64,000 nucleotides of DNA from the NCBI GenBank assembly GCA_033439265.1, contig JAVTVX010000004.1, positions 9,900,201 through 9,964,200 on the forward strand. The letters are read 5' to 3'. Under the pieces are notes generated by a model. It was given only the letters and a program-made list of their open reading frames with translations. It was not told where the DNA came from and ran no database searches. The position numbers were made by a program, and so were the translations under genes. Within the stretch, counting starts at the first letter, position 1. Every line of letters starts with the position of its first letter. Of the stretch, positions 23,076-36,000 are shown one piece after another. The stretch is from Dillenia suffruticosa. Its lineage: Eukaryota; Streptophyta; Magnoliopsida; Dilleniales; Dilleniaceae.

Positions 23076-23185
23076 AGCTGTACGCCCGGCCGATGATATG
23101 ATACAATGCATAGGGCTGTATGCCTGGCCGATGTGATGATATGATGCATGGAGCTACATGCCCGACCGACTTGGTGATATGGTGA
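23076..23185. repeat. Three ~39-bp tandem repeats in LTR C
   Basis: Three units of the type gctgtacgcccggccgatg with atgatatgatgcat spacers. They are the counterpart of 1083-1175 in LTR A. Confidence 0.7.
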
Positions 23186-24317
23186 TATGCTTCCTCTAGC
23201 ATTCCGTAGCTACAAAGGATATTTGGTAGAGGCACCCCTTGTACCCGAATACGTTTCGGCCAGAGGTATTCGCCAGATTGTTATGTATTTGGGTGTTCCA
23301 GGTTGACCCTCATCGGAGAGGATGTGAGTTTGCCTCTGTCTAGCACTGGGCAGGACATCATACACGACCAACTATATATAGTATTATTATTATTAATTAC
23401 AGGTTAGTTGGAGTAGCCTTTGGCCAATATTGGGGTAGAGAACCAGTATTTGATATTTGTATAGTGAAAAACTCCCAATGTGCCCGTCCTTGGTCGAGGT
23501 AGACCATTGCCGGGATTGTTTGTTTGGCCGGTTCTACGTATGTGACTTGATACATGGATGGATGCATATGTTATTTTCTAATGTGTGCCTTGAGATATGT
23601 TTTACATTGAAACAATACGTTATTTTCGCATACTTATATTATGTTCCATGTTTTGACACTCCAAGTTCACCCTCGATATTAATAGCACGATATCAATCCC
23701 CTCACTTGCTGAGTATCCTCCCATAGATACTCACCCCTCACTTTCTCCCCACAGGATTAGTTTTGGACTGAAGAAGAATTATTGTATTGTGATGTTGACT
23801 TGATAGTACCGGGTTTGGGTATGGATATTACCATATCTCCCGCTACGATTATTGGAGAATTTAATTTGATAAATATACTCATTTATTTATTTTTGGGATG
23901 ATTGTATAATTTATGTATATTTATTTGTGAAACTCTCATATTTTATTTGTATTGAGCCGATTATACGTATTTGAATATTATTTGTGAAAATTATTGTATA
24001 TTATATAAAATTTTAGGCCCGCTCGGTGTGGCAGCTACTTATACTCTAGTTGGGAATGACAATAGAGGTCTGTGGTTAGGTTTGCTGGAAATTTTTATAG
24101 CCTTGCGTTGTTCTGGATGTTGGCTATGGCATTGGTTGATTTTGGAGAGGTCGGGATGACCATTTGTTTATTTTATAGGATGAATGTTGATATACAAGTC
24201 AAATTGTACTTGGGAGACCTCCGAAATATATGGAGATTTTGCCCGATTTTTTGTAAAAATATAGTCGACATCCATGGTAACGGGTGGTTGCTCATGACCC
24301 CGGTTTGGGGCGTGACA

Positions 24318-26100
24318 AATCATGCATTTGCAAAATCAACCACATGTATCGTACATATCATTTGCAAAGAATAGATCAACGTGTGTAGTAACATGAAGTC
24401 AGTTAAGGCTACCAATACTAAAGAAACTGATGACTATACATATGGATATATGCATAGAGAGAAGGTGCATGCGCCTGAGAGAGAGAGAGAGAGATGAGAG
24501 ATGAGATGAGGAAGGAGGAACTGAAATAATAGGCAAACAAAAGGAAAGAAAACTAAGAAAATGGGATAATAAAATATTAGTAGGACCTTGTCCACAACAT
24601 GCTACTCCAGATTTGGTAAACTAAATCAAGTTATTAACAACATATATGTTTATACTTCATAGATACCAGTTTTTGGTACTTCATTTATGATCAGATTGTA
24701 TTGCAAACATACTTAAACCGTACATTAATAATTATCAAAGCCTACGTTAGGCAATAACCAGAAAGAGTAAACTAATTACAAAACCATCTTTTTTTCTTAA
24801 CCTTCGCAAGTCCCTATAAATCCAACCTACTATTATAGATTCGGGCAACTTAATCAAGCTAGTACGTAGAGAACAATTTGAAAAATTGTGCAAAATGTCC
24901 AATATTTCAGATAAAGATATATATTCACATAATATAAGATTATTTTACTTATATATTTAATTTAATGATTTGATTTGATGCAATATTTTAGTATGTACAC
25001 AGATGTATATAGGTTTATCCTCATGCCTGGCTTTCAATAAAAGGATTATTCTACCAACAGAGACATACATTTCTTAGCCAAAAAGAAATTCAAACAGCAC
25101 CAGATAACATAAATACATAATTAAGGGAATGAAGGTAAAGATCAAATCACTAATATAACATGCATGACCTGATCTTCAAATACAACGCCATCTTAAAACT
25201 TTTACGGTTCTATGATTCACAATAAATCAAACAAATTCATAATCAAATGCCATGACAATGCCTCGATCATAGCAACAAGCTACAGATGAAGATAAAAAGA
25301 GGGGAAAAATGCAGAAAAGTCAAAGAATCAATATGGTTGGTGGAGTGCCTAAGCACATCGGAGCTCTCTGTGGCAAATTTAAGCTCTAGAGAGAGAGAGA
25401 GAGAGCGAGAGCATTTGGGCATTTAGAGGGAGGGATTTAATTTAAGAGTGAGGCTTTTAAAAAGGTTGAATCCTCACTAAATCACCGATAAAAGGTTAAA
25501 AAGGAAATTAAATAATTGTATATGGATAAACAAAGAAAAAATAACTTTTAAATTTTTGTTGGAAAAATACAAAGATATTCTAGAATTTAGGGTCAAATAC
25601 AAAAAAACTCCTATTTTTTTTGTAAAATATAAAAACCTCCATTCGACTATAAAAATATGTAAAATTAATATGGTTGGTGGGGGTAGTATCAAAGCCGCCG
25701 CCGCCATTTATCTCCATCATCATAGCTTTCTGTTGTTCTATAGTCGAAAATCAAGTTCCTATGACCTCACCGGCGAAACTTACTCATGAGCGAAAGCTTA
25801 CGGAAGGAAAGCCTCTATAGTTCAACAACATCAATTGGCTACGGTTCTGAAACCTTGATGTTTTTTTGCCATGGTGTTGGCCACAACCATGGCTACCTCT
25901 CCCCTGGTGAGGGAAAGGCTTAGTCAACTCACAGTTAAGGGCTCCTCTCTACCTATCGGTGGTGAAGAGAAGCCGCCATTGCAGAGGGAAATGGTCCACC
26001 ACTACCAAAACGCTAAGGGCTGCCAAACAATAGTGTAGTTAAGGGCAACTACAGTGGCATGACTGCCTACAACCATGGCATTGCAATGTTGGGGCACACC
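24318..26100. other. Spacer with no recognised gene
   Basis: AT-rich DNA with GA tracts (about 24478-24494 and 25388-25407) and a short gccgccgccgcc run near 25693. I found no domain, splice-consistent gene model or transposon ends. It begins right of the solo LTR target repeat and may be original host intergenic DNA. Confidence 0.5.
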
Positions 26101-28200
26101 TGTTAGATCCTATATTGCAAACCAAATGCAAAAGTGAAAATAATAATTCGAGAAAAAGGATCGAATGTACCTCCGACCATTCTTGATTCCGATGATCTTT
26201 GGCAATTGTGATGGCACTAAGGTGATTTTGGAACGTTCACTGATCTTGAGGTATATGCATTGATCCACAATGTTCTCTTCAAAACCGAGTGAAGTAACTA
26301 CATTATGGAATTTCAAATACTACTGGCGGAAGGCTTATTTCAGTTTGTATATGGATTTCTTGAGAGTGCACACCAAATGCTCACTACCACTAGAGGAGAA
26401 TCCTTTAAGTTAACACATGTAAACCTCTTTCTCTAGTTCCCCATTAAGGAAAACCGTTTTCACATCCATTTGTTGTAATTCTAGGTCGAAATATGCAACA
26501 AGTGCCAAAATGATGCGGAGAGGATCTTTCTTGGATACCGTAGAAAATGTCTTCGAGTTGTCGATTCACTCCCTTTGGGTGAACCCTTTAACAACAAGTC
26601 TGGCTTTGTATTTCTCAATATTACCCAGTGATTCTGTCTTAGTTTTAAAGACCCATTTACATCCGATAAGTTTTACCCCATTTGGCAATTCTACAAGATC
26701 CTAAACTTCATTGCTCCTCATGGAGTCCATCTCATCTTTCATAGCATTTAGCCATAAGTTCGATTCCCTAAAACTCATGGCTTATGGAAATATTTCTAGA
26801 TTCTCTACGACTCTGACGTTATAGTCAGACTCTTGAAGATATATCACATAGTCATCAGATATAGCTGACCTTCTCTCTCAAGTAGATCTCCTTAATGTAG
26901 GTTCAACATTCTCCGTAGAGGAAGGTTGAACAATTTGATTTTGGTCAGCTATTTGTGGAATTTCTTTTTTATCACCCAAACTCTGATTTATGTCTATAGG
27001 CACTTGAAAGTCATGTTGGACGACAACCAACTTAGTACTTGAATTTGATAGGATACTTGATGGGTTTCTTTCAGGAGTTAACTGTCGAAAGTTATCCGTC
27101 CCATTGATCAAGTCATTCTCTAGAAATCTAGTATTCCTAGATTTCACAAATCTAGTGTGGTAGGATAGACAATAAAACCAGTATCCTTTAGACCTTTCGG
27201 CATAACCGATAAAGTATCCACTTATAGTCCTTGGATCCAGTTTTTTTCCCATAGATTGTAAACCCTTATCTTTGCAAGACAACCCCAAATGCGTATATAT
27301 TTTAAACTAGGTTTCCAACTTTTAAATAATTTGAAAGGAGTTTTGGCTACTGTTTTAATTGGAACTCTATTTAGAATGTACCCTACGATCTTAAAAGCTT
27401 CAGTCCACAAGAATTTAGACAATTTGGAGCTAGTAATCATGCTCCAAACCATATCAAGTAAGGTCATGTTCCTTCTTTCAGCTACCACATTTTGCTCAGG
27501 TGAACCAGGCTTGGTCATGTTCCTTCTTTCAGCTACCACATTTTGTTCAGGTGAACCAGGCATGATATATTGGACAATAATCCCATTTTCCTGAAGGAAC
27601 TTTGCAAATGAACCTGGTGTTTGTCCATCATCTATATACCTTCCATAGTATTCTCCACCTCTATCTGATCTCATGATTTTTATTTGTTTATTGCATTGTT
27701 TCTCTACTTTTACCTCAAAAATTTTAAAGGCATCTAATGCCTTGTACTTATAGTGAAAGATGTAAAGATATAAATATCGTGAATAGTTATCTATAAATGA
27801 GATGAAATAACTATGACCATACGAGTTTGTACGTAGAGTATAAATGTCCGTATGTATGATTTTTAGCAATTCTGAGCTCTTCCTAGCACCCTTTTGAGTC
27901 TTGTTGGTTTGCTTTCCCTTAATGCAGTCTATACAAGTCTCAAAATCAGTAAAATCTAAAATATCAGGTACCCTATCATTTACCAATTTTTCTATTCCTT
28001 TTATGGAGATGTATCCTAATGTCTTGTGCCATAACATGGAAGAATTTTCTTTAATGACACTTTTTTAACCCCTGTCTGTGTTAAATTCATACAAACATTA
28101 TCTTGTAAAGTAATAGTGTATAATCCATCCAATAATTGACCATAACCAATAACATTTGAACCATAAAATAATGTCATTTTATTATTAAATTGGAAAGACT
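26101..28200 (-). mobile_element. Ty1/copia pol relic, minus strand
   Basis: A broken fossil (several breaks). From right to left it holds a GAG-pre-integrase domain (MLWHKTLGYISIKGIEKL, CIDCIKGKQ), the integrase core (IHTDIYTLRTNSYGHSYFI, RSDRGGEY), and an RVT_2 reverse transcriptase start (CKWVFKTK, DVKTVFLNGELEKEVYM). A short tandem repeat inside the integrase is shared by both unit copies. The left edge at 26101 (TGTTAGATCC) reads on the minus strand as ...GGATCTAACA, which could be the end of a copia LTR joined to the RT part. Gag and RNase H are not seen. Confidence 0.85.
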
Positions 28201-28329
28201 AATTGAATTGTATAAGCCTTTGCGAAGGTAAATGACTCAAAGTTTAAATTTTCGCATTAGGGTTTCGAATTTCTTTAGTAATTGGACTTAAATTGTTCAC
28301 AATTGTTTTGAATTTGGAAACATTCAGGT
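28201..28329. other. Short unassigned junction DNA
   Basis: Between the copia relic and the part LTR. It is AT-rich with no match that I can see to either neighbour. Confidence 0.35.
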
Positions 28330-30009
28330 TTTAGACCAAACTGACGGGCGAACAAAAGCTAGATCTGAGATCCGAGGAGGCCTAGGTGAGAGAAATGAAA
28401 TCTCTTCAGCCTTTGGATAAACTTTGTCAAATTAGGTAGCATTGGTTGGAAAGAAATTGAAGATCCATTACTAGGCCCTTATTTGATATCGAATTGTGAG
28501 GACTAATTAGGAAAATCTGATTAGAGACTCGAGCGGTCAGATTTGAATTGGCTTTGAAAATAGGGAGTGATCACCCTCCCGTATCCTGTGAGTAGGATTT
28601 ATTTCAATCCTTTTGTTTAATATGTAACCCTTGTTTTATAATATTTGATAAAAGAGTATGATTTGTAGCGTGTTTGAAATGTTTTGATTGGTTTTGAAAT
28701 TAATTTTTGTGAACCGATGGAGTGTCCAAAAATAGTGTTGAAATATGAAAATTATGCATCCACGTGTTGAAACGTATAATGTACCAATTTATGCTATATG
28801 TTGCATTTGGTTTGTGAACCTGATTTTGGCACATTTTGATATGATATTGGTTTTGGCCTTGAGGGCTTTGATATGTATTGTTCCGTAGCTATGAAGGACA
28901 CCGTAAGAGACGCTTTGGTGGCGTCCGGATACGCCTAGGCTTGGGGTATCCCACGAGTTGTCGTGATTTGATTATCGACACGGTACTAACCAGGTTGAAC
29001 CCAAAAGGCGGAGGATTTAGATTTGGATTTGGATATCCTCTTCAAGTCTAGCACCTGGACAAGGTTCGTCGCCAACGCTGGGGTAGAGAGCACTTTAAAT
29101 AAACTTGTATATAACACCCCCGGTGCGCCTGTCATAGGTCGCGGTAGACCTCTGCCAAGACTCTTTCGGCTGGCAGCTCTATGATTTTAATGACCGTGTT
29201 TTGGATGCATATTTGACTTGAAATGCATGCTAATGATATATTGTTGAAATGAAAAGTATAATGACTTAAAATATGATTTATATACTTATGTTTTGACACT
29301 TCAGTTTCACATTTCATATTGGACGATTGCATTGACCCACTCACTCACTGAGTATTCTTTCCCGAGTACTCACCCCTCGTTTCCCTTTTGTTTCAGAGAT
29401 AGTATTTGACAAGGAGCGTTGCTTTTAAGATGCTCAGTATCTTTGGGAGATCTGGTCTGGACTTGAAGAGTCATTGTATATTTTCGCTGTAAATTTGTAT
29501 TGGTGATGTATATGTATTTTGAGATCTATAGATGACCATTTTATAATTCTGGGACGACTGCATAGATATGGACATTTAAATTGTGGAACTCTCATGTCAC
29601 TACATAACACTGCATTGAGGCATTTCTTTTTCGTTGTGCATGTACTTGAGAATGTGTTATGTCTTAGAAGTGTACTCTAGAATCGCTCGGTGCCACCTCT
29701 AAATCACAAGAAGGGTGACTAGCGGCTATCCATGCCTTTGACGGGGGCGTGGCAGTAGAGGTCTGTGGCTAAGTTGTTGGAAATTTTTATAGCCTTGCAT
29801 TATCTGGATGACGGTTGTGAGATTGGTTGATTTTGGAGAGGCCGGGATGACCATTTGATTTTATTACAGGATGGTTGTGATTTATACAGGAAAAATTGTA
29901 TTTGAAAAACTTTCGAAATATGGGGAGATTCTGCCCGATTTTCTGTAAAAATACAGCCGGTATTCAGGATAACGGGCGGCTGTTCACGATCCCAGTTCGA
30001 GACGTGACA
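28330..30009 (+). mobile_element. Part 5' LTR of the plus-strand Tekay element (LTR D)
   Basis: It matches the inner two thirds of LTR B in reverse complement from about the gagatccgagg motif onward and ends gacgtgaca directly before the primer site. The hairpin/GC-rich first part of the LTR is not present at this end. The 3' copy at 35393 keeps just that part. Confidence 0.8.
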
Positions 30010-30030
30010 GTTGGATTTGTATCAGAGCAA
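30010..30030 (+). promoter_or_regulatory. Primer binding site (initiator tRNA-Met)
   Basis: Directly after the LTR end. gttggatttgtatcagagc resembles TGGTATCAGAGC, the common plant site complementary to the 3' end of initiator methionine tRNA. Confidence 0.7.
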
Positions 30031-30321
30031 CTTGGTTGAAAGCTATGTAGGTAGAGAGTCTTGAAAACAATCCCGCGTGTGTTTATATTTAAAGTTCTCA
30101 ATGCATGAGAGTTTCATAAAGTCATGAAATCTCAGTACATGGTTATAGGTATATGAGTTCATCTATGTTATGAGAGTTGGATACATGACGCATCTAACCC
30201 ATTATTTTCGCGTCCAATTGCTTTAAATTATAGTTCAATTCTTTTAGGGCGTTAGCTATGGAGAAACTAACCCTGATTTATGAATGTCTATATAATAAAA
30301 GTATATCCTTTTTGCAGAATT

Positions 30322-31560
30322 ATGTCACCTAGACGTAGTAGAAGAGGTGTTAGATTCGCATCACTTGAGGGTCTGTTAGTACCAGATGCACCTCGGGCAC
30401 CCGAGGCCCCACGAGTACCAGAGGAATTAGACGAGCCCGGAGGATCGTACCTCGACTCGCGTGCCACCACCGGCACCTACTCAGCCAGCTGCTCAGATTG
30501 AGACTCCCGTACCCACACTCGATGCCTTTCGACAGGTGTACGAGTGGTACGCTTTGCATGGGATACAGATTCTGCCCCCACCACCTCCCACAGCGGCTCT
30601 TGCACCTACAACAGCGTCAGTTCCTTCGGCATCGGTTCCACCGCCAATGGCCAGTCCTTCTACTTTGTCCGAAACGAGTGAAACCACATCGGCTATTCTT
30701 AGACGGGTACATGAGTTGACTCAGTTGGTTAAGGAGGCTCGTCAGCTGGGGTGTACCGATGTCACCGGGCTTGGTGATGCTACGGCAGCTAAGCATTGGA
30801 TCAACCGCACATGTAGGATTTGACTGATCTAGGGATCGGAGAGGAGCTCTGCCTGAAAGTGACACAGCGATTATTAAAAGGAGAGGCCCTCTTATGGTGG
30901 GTGGCCATCACTAATGAGGCGACAGAGCCACTGCGGTGGGATGACTTCCTTCGGGAGTTTGATCGCAGATTCTTTCCACTCTACCAGCAAGACCGAATGA
31001 GGTCAGAGTTGGGACGGTTTACACAGGGGTCCAAATTTGTCTCGGAGTATGAGGCAGACATACGGAGACTTGCCGCATTTGTACCCTATCTGGCCACACC
31101 TCAATATTTGTGCTTCAAATTCGAGAACGGTCTTAGCCTCAGCATAAATAGGTATATGACTGTTACTCCACAGTTTACACTGGCTGAGGTGATAGACTCT
31201 GTTCATCGGGTGGAGGCCTTGGTCCATTAAAGGCTAGGCAGAGAGAAAGTAGAGAGTAGAAAAGAAAGAAAGAGCAGTCTCATTTTGTCGAGAACTCCAA
31301 GAGGGGCAGGGGATCCAGTTCACACAGAAGCGGATTTGGATCTGGATTTTCTGAGCTGGGATGGGGACAGTACTCCCAGGGGTTTAGACAGCTCGCTCTA
31401 ACTCACCTTGCACAGTTTACTACTCAGCGGTACCCTTATTACCGCGGGTGCAGTCGGTCCCATCCGACTGGAGCTTGTTCAGTGACGGTCACTTGCTTCC
31501 ACTGTGGGAAGCTGGGGCATATTAAAAGTTCTTGCCCTGAGTTAGGACTCGGATGATAGA
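30322..31560 (+). pseudogene. gag of the Tekay element (fossil)
   Basis: A basic start (MSPRRSRRGVRF), a proline/alanine-rich section, a retrotransposon gag core (ALLWWVAITNEATEPLRWDDF, near 30880-30950; FVSEYEADIRRLAAFVPY, near 31036) and a CCHC zinc knuckle (CFHCGKLGHIKSSC, near 31495-31535). Broken. Confidence 0.8.
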
Positions 31561-31989
31561 GTTCACTAAGCCACACTAGTACTCCTTGTATGGGACAGTA
31601 GGGGCAGCCTGCTCGGCCAGCAGTTTCTACTCCCAGGGTGACTACCGAGAGTAACACAGTGCAGACCTAGGCATGACAGTTGCCTAGGGCTCAGGCCCAG
31701 GTTTATGCCATAACGCAAGAGGACACCCAGGCAAACCCTGATATCATCATGGGTACTCCTCCTTCTGATCCTGTAGAATAGAATCTCTATTCGTATTTCC
31801 ACTTGTTTTGAGAATATCAGCATTGTATCAATCGTATAGGTATTTTATGTTGTGTTCCCTTTTGTCGACATGATACCTCTCTGACATCTTTGTATACCGA
31901 GGTTGTAGAAGCCTTAGAGGCTAAACTATTTTGACATATATATATACATATCCAGTTTGAAATTATTCTAAGTTTATGTGCATTTGTTC

Positions 31990-34900
31990 AAATGATAGCT
32001 ACTTTACCCATTTTCGGAATAGATGCTCGTATCCTTATTGATACGGGGTCTAACTATTCGTATGTAAGCGATAAATTCTGCCGATACTCTGACAGACCGC
32101 TCTCACCTTTGGACGAGGAGATATCGGTCATCACTCCTCTGGGTGAGCAGATTGTACGCGGCATAGTGTATAGAGAATGTGAGATTAAAGTTGGGGATAC
32201 AGTGCTAAAGGCTGATCTAATCCCCCTTGCCATGAATGATTTTGATGCCATCTTGGGGATGGATTGGCTACATATGCATCGGGTTTCAGTTGACTACTTT
32301 AAGAAGCAGGTGGAGTTTCGAAAACCCGATCAGCCAGTGTTGATTTTTTAGGGCGAGAGGTAGGTTTTATCTCGCCGCGGATGATACGCCGCGGATGTGC
32401 AGCTTACCTGGCTCATATCATTGACACCACTGCTCAGGGACCGACACTGGAGGATATTCTAGTGGTATTGGACTTTCCTGATATTTTGCCCGAGGAGTTA
32501 CCCTGATTGCCACCGGTTCTGGAGTTTGGCTTTGAGATCGATTTAGCTCGAGGACTACCTCTATCTCTATCCCGCCATACAGGATGGCGCTAGCTGAGCT
32601 GAGAGAGCTCAAGATCCAGCTGCAGGAGTTGCTGGATAAGGGGTTTATCCGTCCTAGCACGTCCCCTTGGGGAACTCGAGTGCTGTTTGTAAAGAAGAAT
32701 GATAGCTCACTGAGATTGTGTGTGGATTACAGGCAACTTAATCGGGTGACTGTGAAGAACAGATATCCGTTGCCTCACATAGATGATTTATTTGATCAAT
32801 TGCAAGGTGCCCAAGTTTTCTCGAACATTGATTTTTGATCGGGATAACATCAATTGCGGATTAGGAGTCAAGATGTGCAAAAGACGGCTTTCCGCACCCG
32901 ATACGGACATTATAAGTTTTTGGTCATGCCGTTTAGGCTGACTAATGCCCCTGCCGCATTTATGGACCTAATGAACCGAATTTTTCACGATTATTTGGAC
33001 CGGTTCGTCATTGTTTTTATTGATGATATCTTAGTCTACTCGCGGAGTGATGATGAGCATGCTCAACACCTTAGGGTGATTCTGCAGACTTTTCGTGAGA
33101 GACAGCTTTATGCCAAGTTCACCAAGTGTGAATTTTGGCTGCGACAGATTAGTTTTCTTGGCCACATAGTTTCTGCGGAGGGTATCTTTGTTGATCCGTA
33201 GAGAGTTAAGGCTATATTGAGATTGGAGTAGCCACAAACAGTATCAGAAATCAGGAGTTTTCTTGATCTAGCCACGTATTACCGTAGATTTGTAGAGGGA
33301 TTTTCTCGAATTGCTACTCCGTTATCTAGATTGACACGGAAGGACGTCAGATTTATATGGGATGACCGTTGTGAGGTGAGCTTTCAGGAGCTCAAACAAC
33401 GGTTGACGACTGCTCTGATTCTAGCCCTTCCCACGAGTAGTCAAGAGTATGTGGTGTACAATGACGCCAACAGGCAGGGATTGGGCTGTGTATTGATATA
33501 GGATGGTAGAGTTATCGCCTATACTTTGCAACAGCTAAAGAAACATGAGGTGAACTATCCTACGCACGATTTGGAGTTGACGGCCATAGTCTTTGTACTA
33601 AAGATATGGTGCCACTATTTATATGGGGTCACATGCAAGGTGTTTACAGATCACAAGAGTCTGAAGTATCTGTTCACTCAAAGGGAGCTGAATTTGAGGC
33701 AACGGAGATGGTTAGAGATGCTAAAGGATTATGACCTCATCATTGACTATCATCCGGGCAAGGCTAATATAGTGGTTGATGCCTTGAGTCGGAAGTCGTC
33801 TTCCTTTTCTTAGACTACCGAGAGTACTTATCTCTCGTGTTTATTGGGACTCCAAGCTTTGGGAGTCAGGTTGGCTAGTGATGATCAGGGAGCTATACTA
33901 GCCAGATTTGAGGTTCGGCCGTGTTTGCTCGACCATATCAGAGAGCTTCAGCAGAGTGATGAAGAGCTCCGAAGTATTTATGAGAAAGCCAGCAGAGGTA
34001 ATATTGACGACTTTAAAGTTCGCAAGGATAGATTGTTGGTTTTTCGAGATCAGGTATGTGTACCAACAGATAGTGATCTCCGTAGGGCTATTCTTGAGGA
34101 GGTTCATTCATCTGCTTATGCTTTATATCCCGGCAGTACTAAAATGTACCGCACCATCAAAGACAGTTATTGGTGGTCGGGTATGAAACGAGAAATTACA
34201 GAATTCATTGTTTGTTGCCTTATATGTCAGCAGATAAAGGCTAAGCACCAGCATCCAGCTGGTAATTTGCAGCCCCTTCCCATTCCTGAGTGGAAGTGGG
34301 AGCATATCACGATGGATTTCGTAGTGGGGTTACCGCGGACTTCGGCACAGCATGATGCTATTTGGGTGATAGTTGACCAACTTACTAAGTCCGCACACTT
34401 CATCCCAATTAGGAGTGATTACTCGCTTGAAGCATTGGCACGCTTCTACATTGATACGATTGTGAGACTGCATGGGGTTCCAGTGTCGATAGTATCAGAT
34501 CGAGACCCCAGATTTACATCCCGTTTTTTGCCCAGTCTGTAGGAGGCTTTGGGTACTAGACTGAATTTCAGCACAACGTATCACCCCCAGATGGATGGTC
34601 AGTCAGAGAGGACCATTCAGACTTTAGAGGACATGCTTAGAGCATGTGTTATGGATTTCCGGAGGAGTTGGGATCGGCATCTTCTGTTAGTGGAGTTCGC
34701 CTATAATGGCGAGCATTGGCATGCCACCTTACTAGATATTGTATAGGAGGAAGTGTCGTACCCCGTTGTGCTAGGATGAGGTTGGTGTGCGACGACTCAC
34801 CAATGTTGAGCTGGTAGAGGAGACGAAGGAGAAAGTGAGGATTATCCGTACGCGGATGAAAGCCGCCCAGGATAGACAGAAGTTCTATGCAGATCGTAGG

Positions 34901-35343
34901 CGGCGACTTCTAGAGTTTACTGTGGGAGACATGGTATTCTTAAGGATATCTTCCTTGAAGCGAGTCATTCGATTTGGGCAGCGAGGGAAGTTGAGCCCCA
35001 GGTATATTGGGCCCTTCCGTATTTTTGAGAGGGTCGGAAGTATAGCATATAAATTGGAGCTGCCAGCAGACCTATCACATATTTACAATGTATTTCATGT
35101 CTCAGTACTTAGAAGATATCAGCCAGATCCCTCACACATTTTAGAGGCTCCTCCAGTTGAGCTTCGAGAGGACTTGAGCTTACCTGTTCAGCCCGTGGCT
35201 ATTCTGGATCGACAAGTCAAAAAGCTCCAAAGCAAAGAGGTTCCTCTTGTTAGAGTTTTGTGGAGGAGCGACTAGGTCGAGGAACAGACCAAGAAGCCTG
35301 AAGAAGCCATGAGGAAACAGTACTCTCATCTGTTTTCTGCATA
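31990..35343 (+). pseudogene. pol of the Tekay element (fossil)
   Basis: Aspartic protease around ILIDTGSNYSYVS (near 32030). Reverse transcriptase (32580-33330) with [20 protein letters not shown] and the catalytic FIDDILVYS. RNase H (33430-33810) with [12 protein letters not shown] and [11 protein letters not shown]. Integrase (33900-34750) with the HHCC finger ending [11 protein letters not shown], then [14 protein letters not shown] and SDRDPRF. GPY/F-type tail (PRYIGPFRIFERVGS) and chromodomain-like end (AILDRQVKKLQSK to YSHLFSA). Broken in several places. Confidence 0.88.
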
Positions 35344-35460
35344 GTTTACTTTTAATTTCGAGAACGAAACTTGTTTTTAGGGGGTTAGAAAATGTAACAC
35401 TAAAAAATATATACATATATATTTCTATATATATATATATATATATACAGCAGCGGAGGG

Positions 35461-35525
35461 CTACGTTTTGAGACAAAACGCAGCACCCCCGCCCAATTGG
35501 GGATTTAGGCTTTTAGCCCCAATCC
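35461..35525. other. Paired hairpins, LTR D
   Basis: First hairpin: CTACGTTTTG and CAAAACGCAG around aga (35461-35483), one mismatch. Second: GGATTTAGGCT and AGCCCCAATCC (35501-35525), two mismatches. It is the most decayed of the four pairs. Confidence 0.7.
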
Positions 35526-35834
35526 TTCTCTCTCTCACTTCATCTCTCGCTCTCCCCGATTCCGCCTCCCTCTCCTCCCCTGCGGCCACAGCGCGCTCCA
35601 CCGCGTAATTGCTGTCGCCGCCTCCTTCTCCTTATCCTTCTTCTTCTTCTTCTTCTTCTTTTCTTCTCTCTTCTCCCGATCTCCCTGCCACCGCGTCTCT
35701 CTGTCTCCCGCTGCCATCCTCTGCCGAGTGCGTTCCTTGCACCACCGCGAGTGCACCAGCGCACGCAACAGTGCCAGAGCGTGCGACTGCGCTCTCCCGA
35801 GCATAAGCGCGCACCGCGCCAGCCTTAGCGCGCC

Positions 35835-36000
35835 CCTGCGTGCCTCTGCAAGCTCTTGCACGAGTGCCAGCGTACCCCTGCGCACCTCTGCACGCTCCTG
35901 CAAGAGCGCCAGCGCGCCTTTGCATGCCTCTGCACGCTCCTGCACGAGTACCGGCATGCCCCTACGTGCCCCAGCACGGGTTCCTCTGCACCAGCGTGCC
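35835..36000. repeat. ~54-bp minisatellite in LTR D
   Basis: About three units of a 54-base repeat built on cctctgcacgctcctgcacgag and ccagcgcgcc. The sequence is unrelated to the GC-rich repeats of the other LTR lineages. Confidence 0.7.

Larger units (their letters stand above)
20507..24317 (+). mobile_element. Solo LTR C, Ty3 chromovirus (Tekay type)
   Basis: A fossil solo LTR of 3.81 kb on the plus strand, from TGTAACACC to ggcgtgaca. Perfect direct repeats AATCA (20502-20506 and 24318-24322) flank it. It has the same build as LTR A (hairpin pair, CT tract, GC-rich tandem repeats, AT-rich body with the three 39-bp units) and is about 85% similar where I compared them. No internal domain remains. 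Confidence 0.9.

Noticed and set aside
30010-30030. Possible tRNA-related gene
   Set aside because: Only the short primer-site complement is present. There is no cloverleaf.
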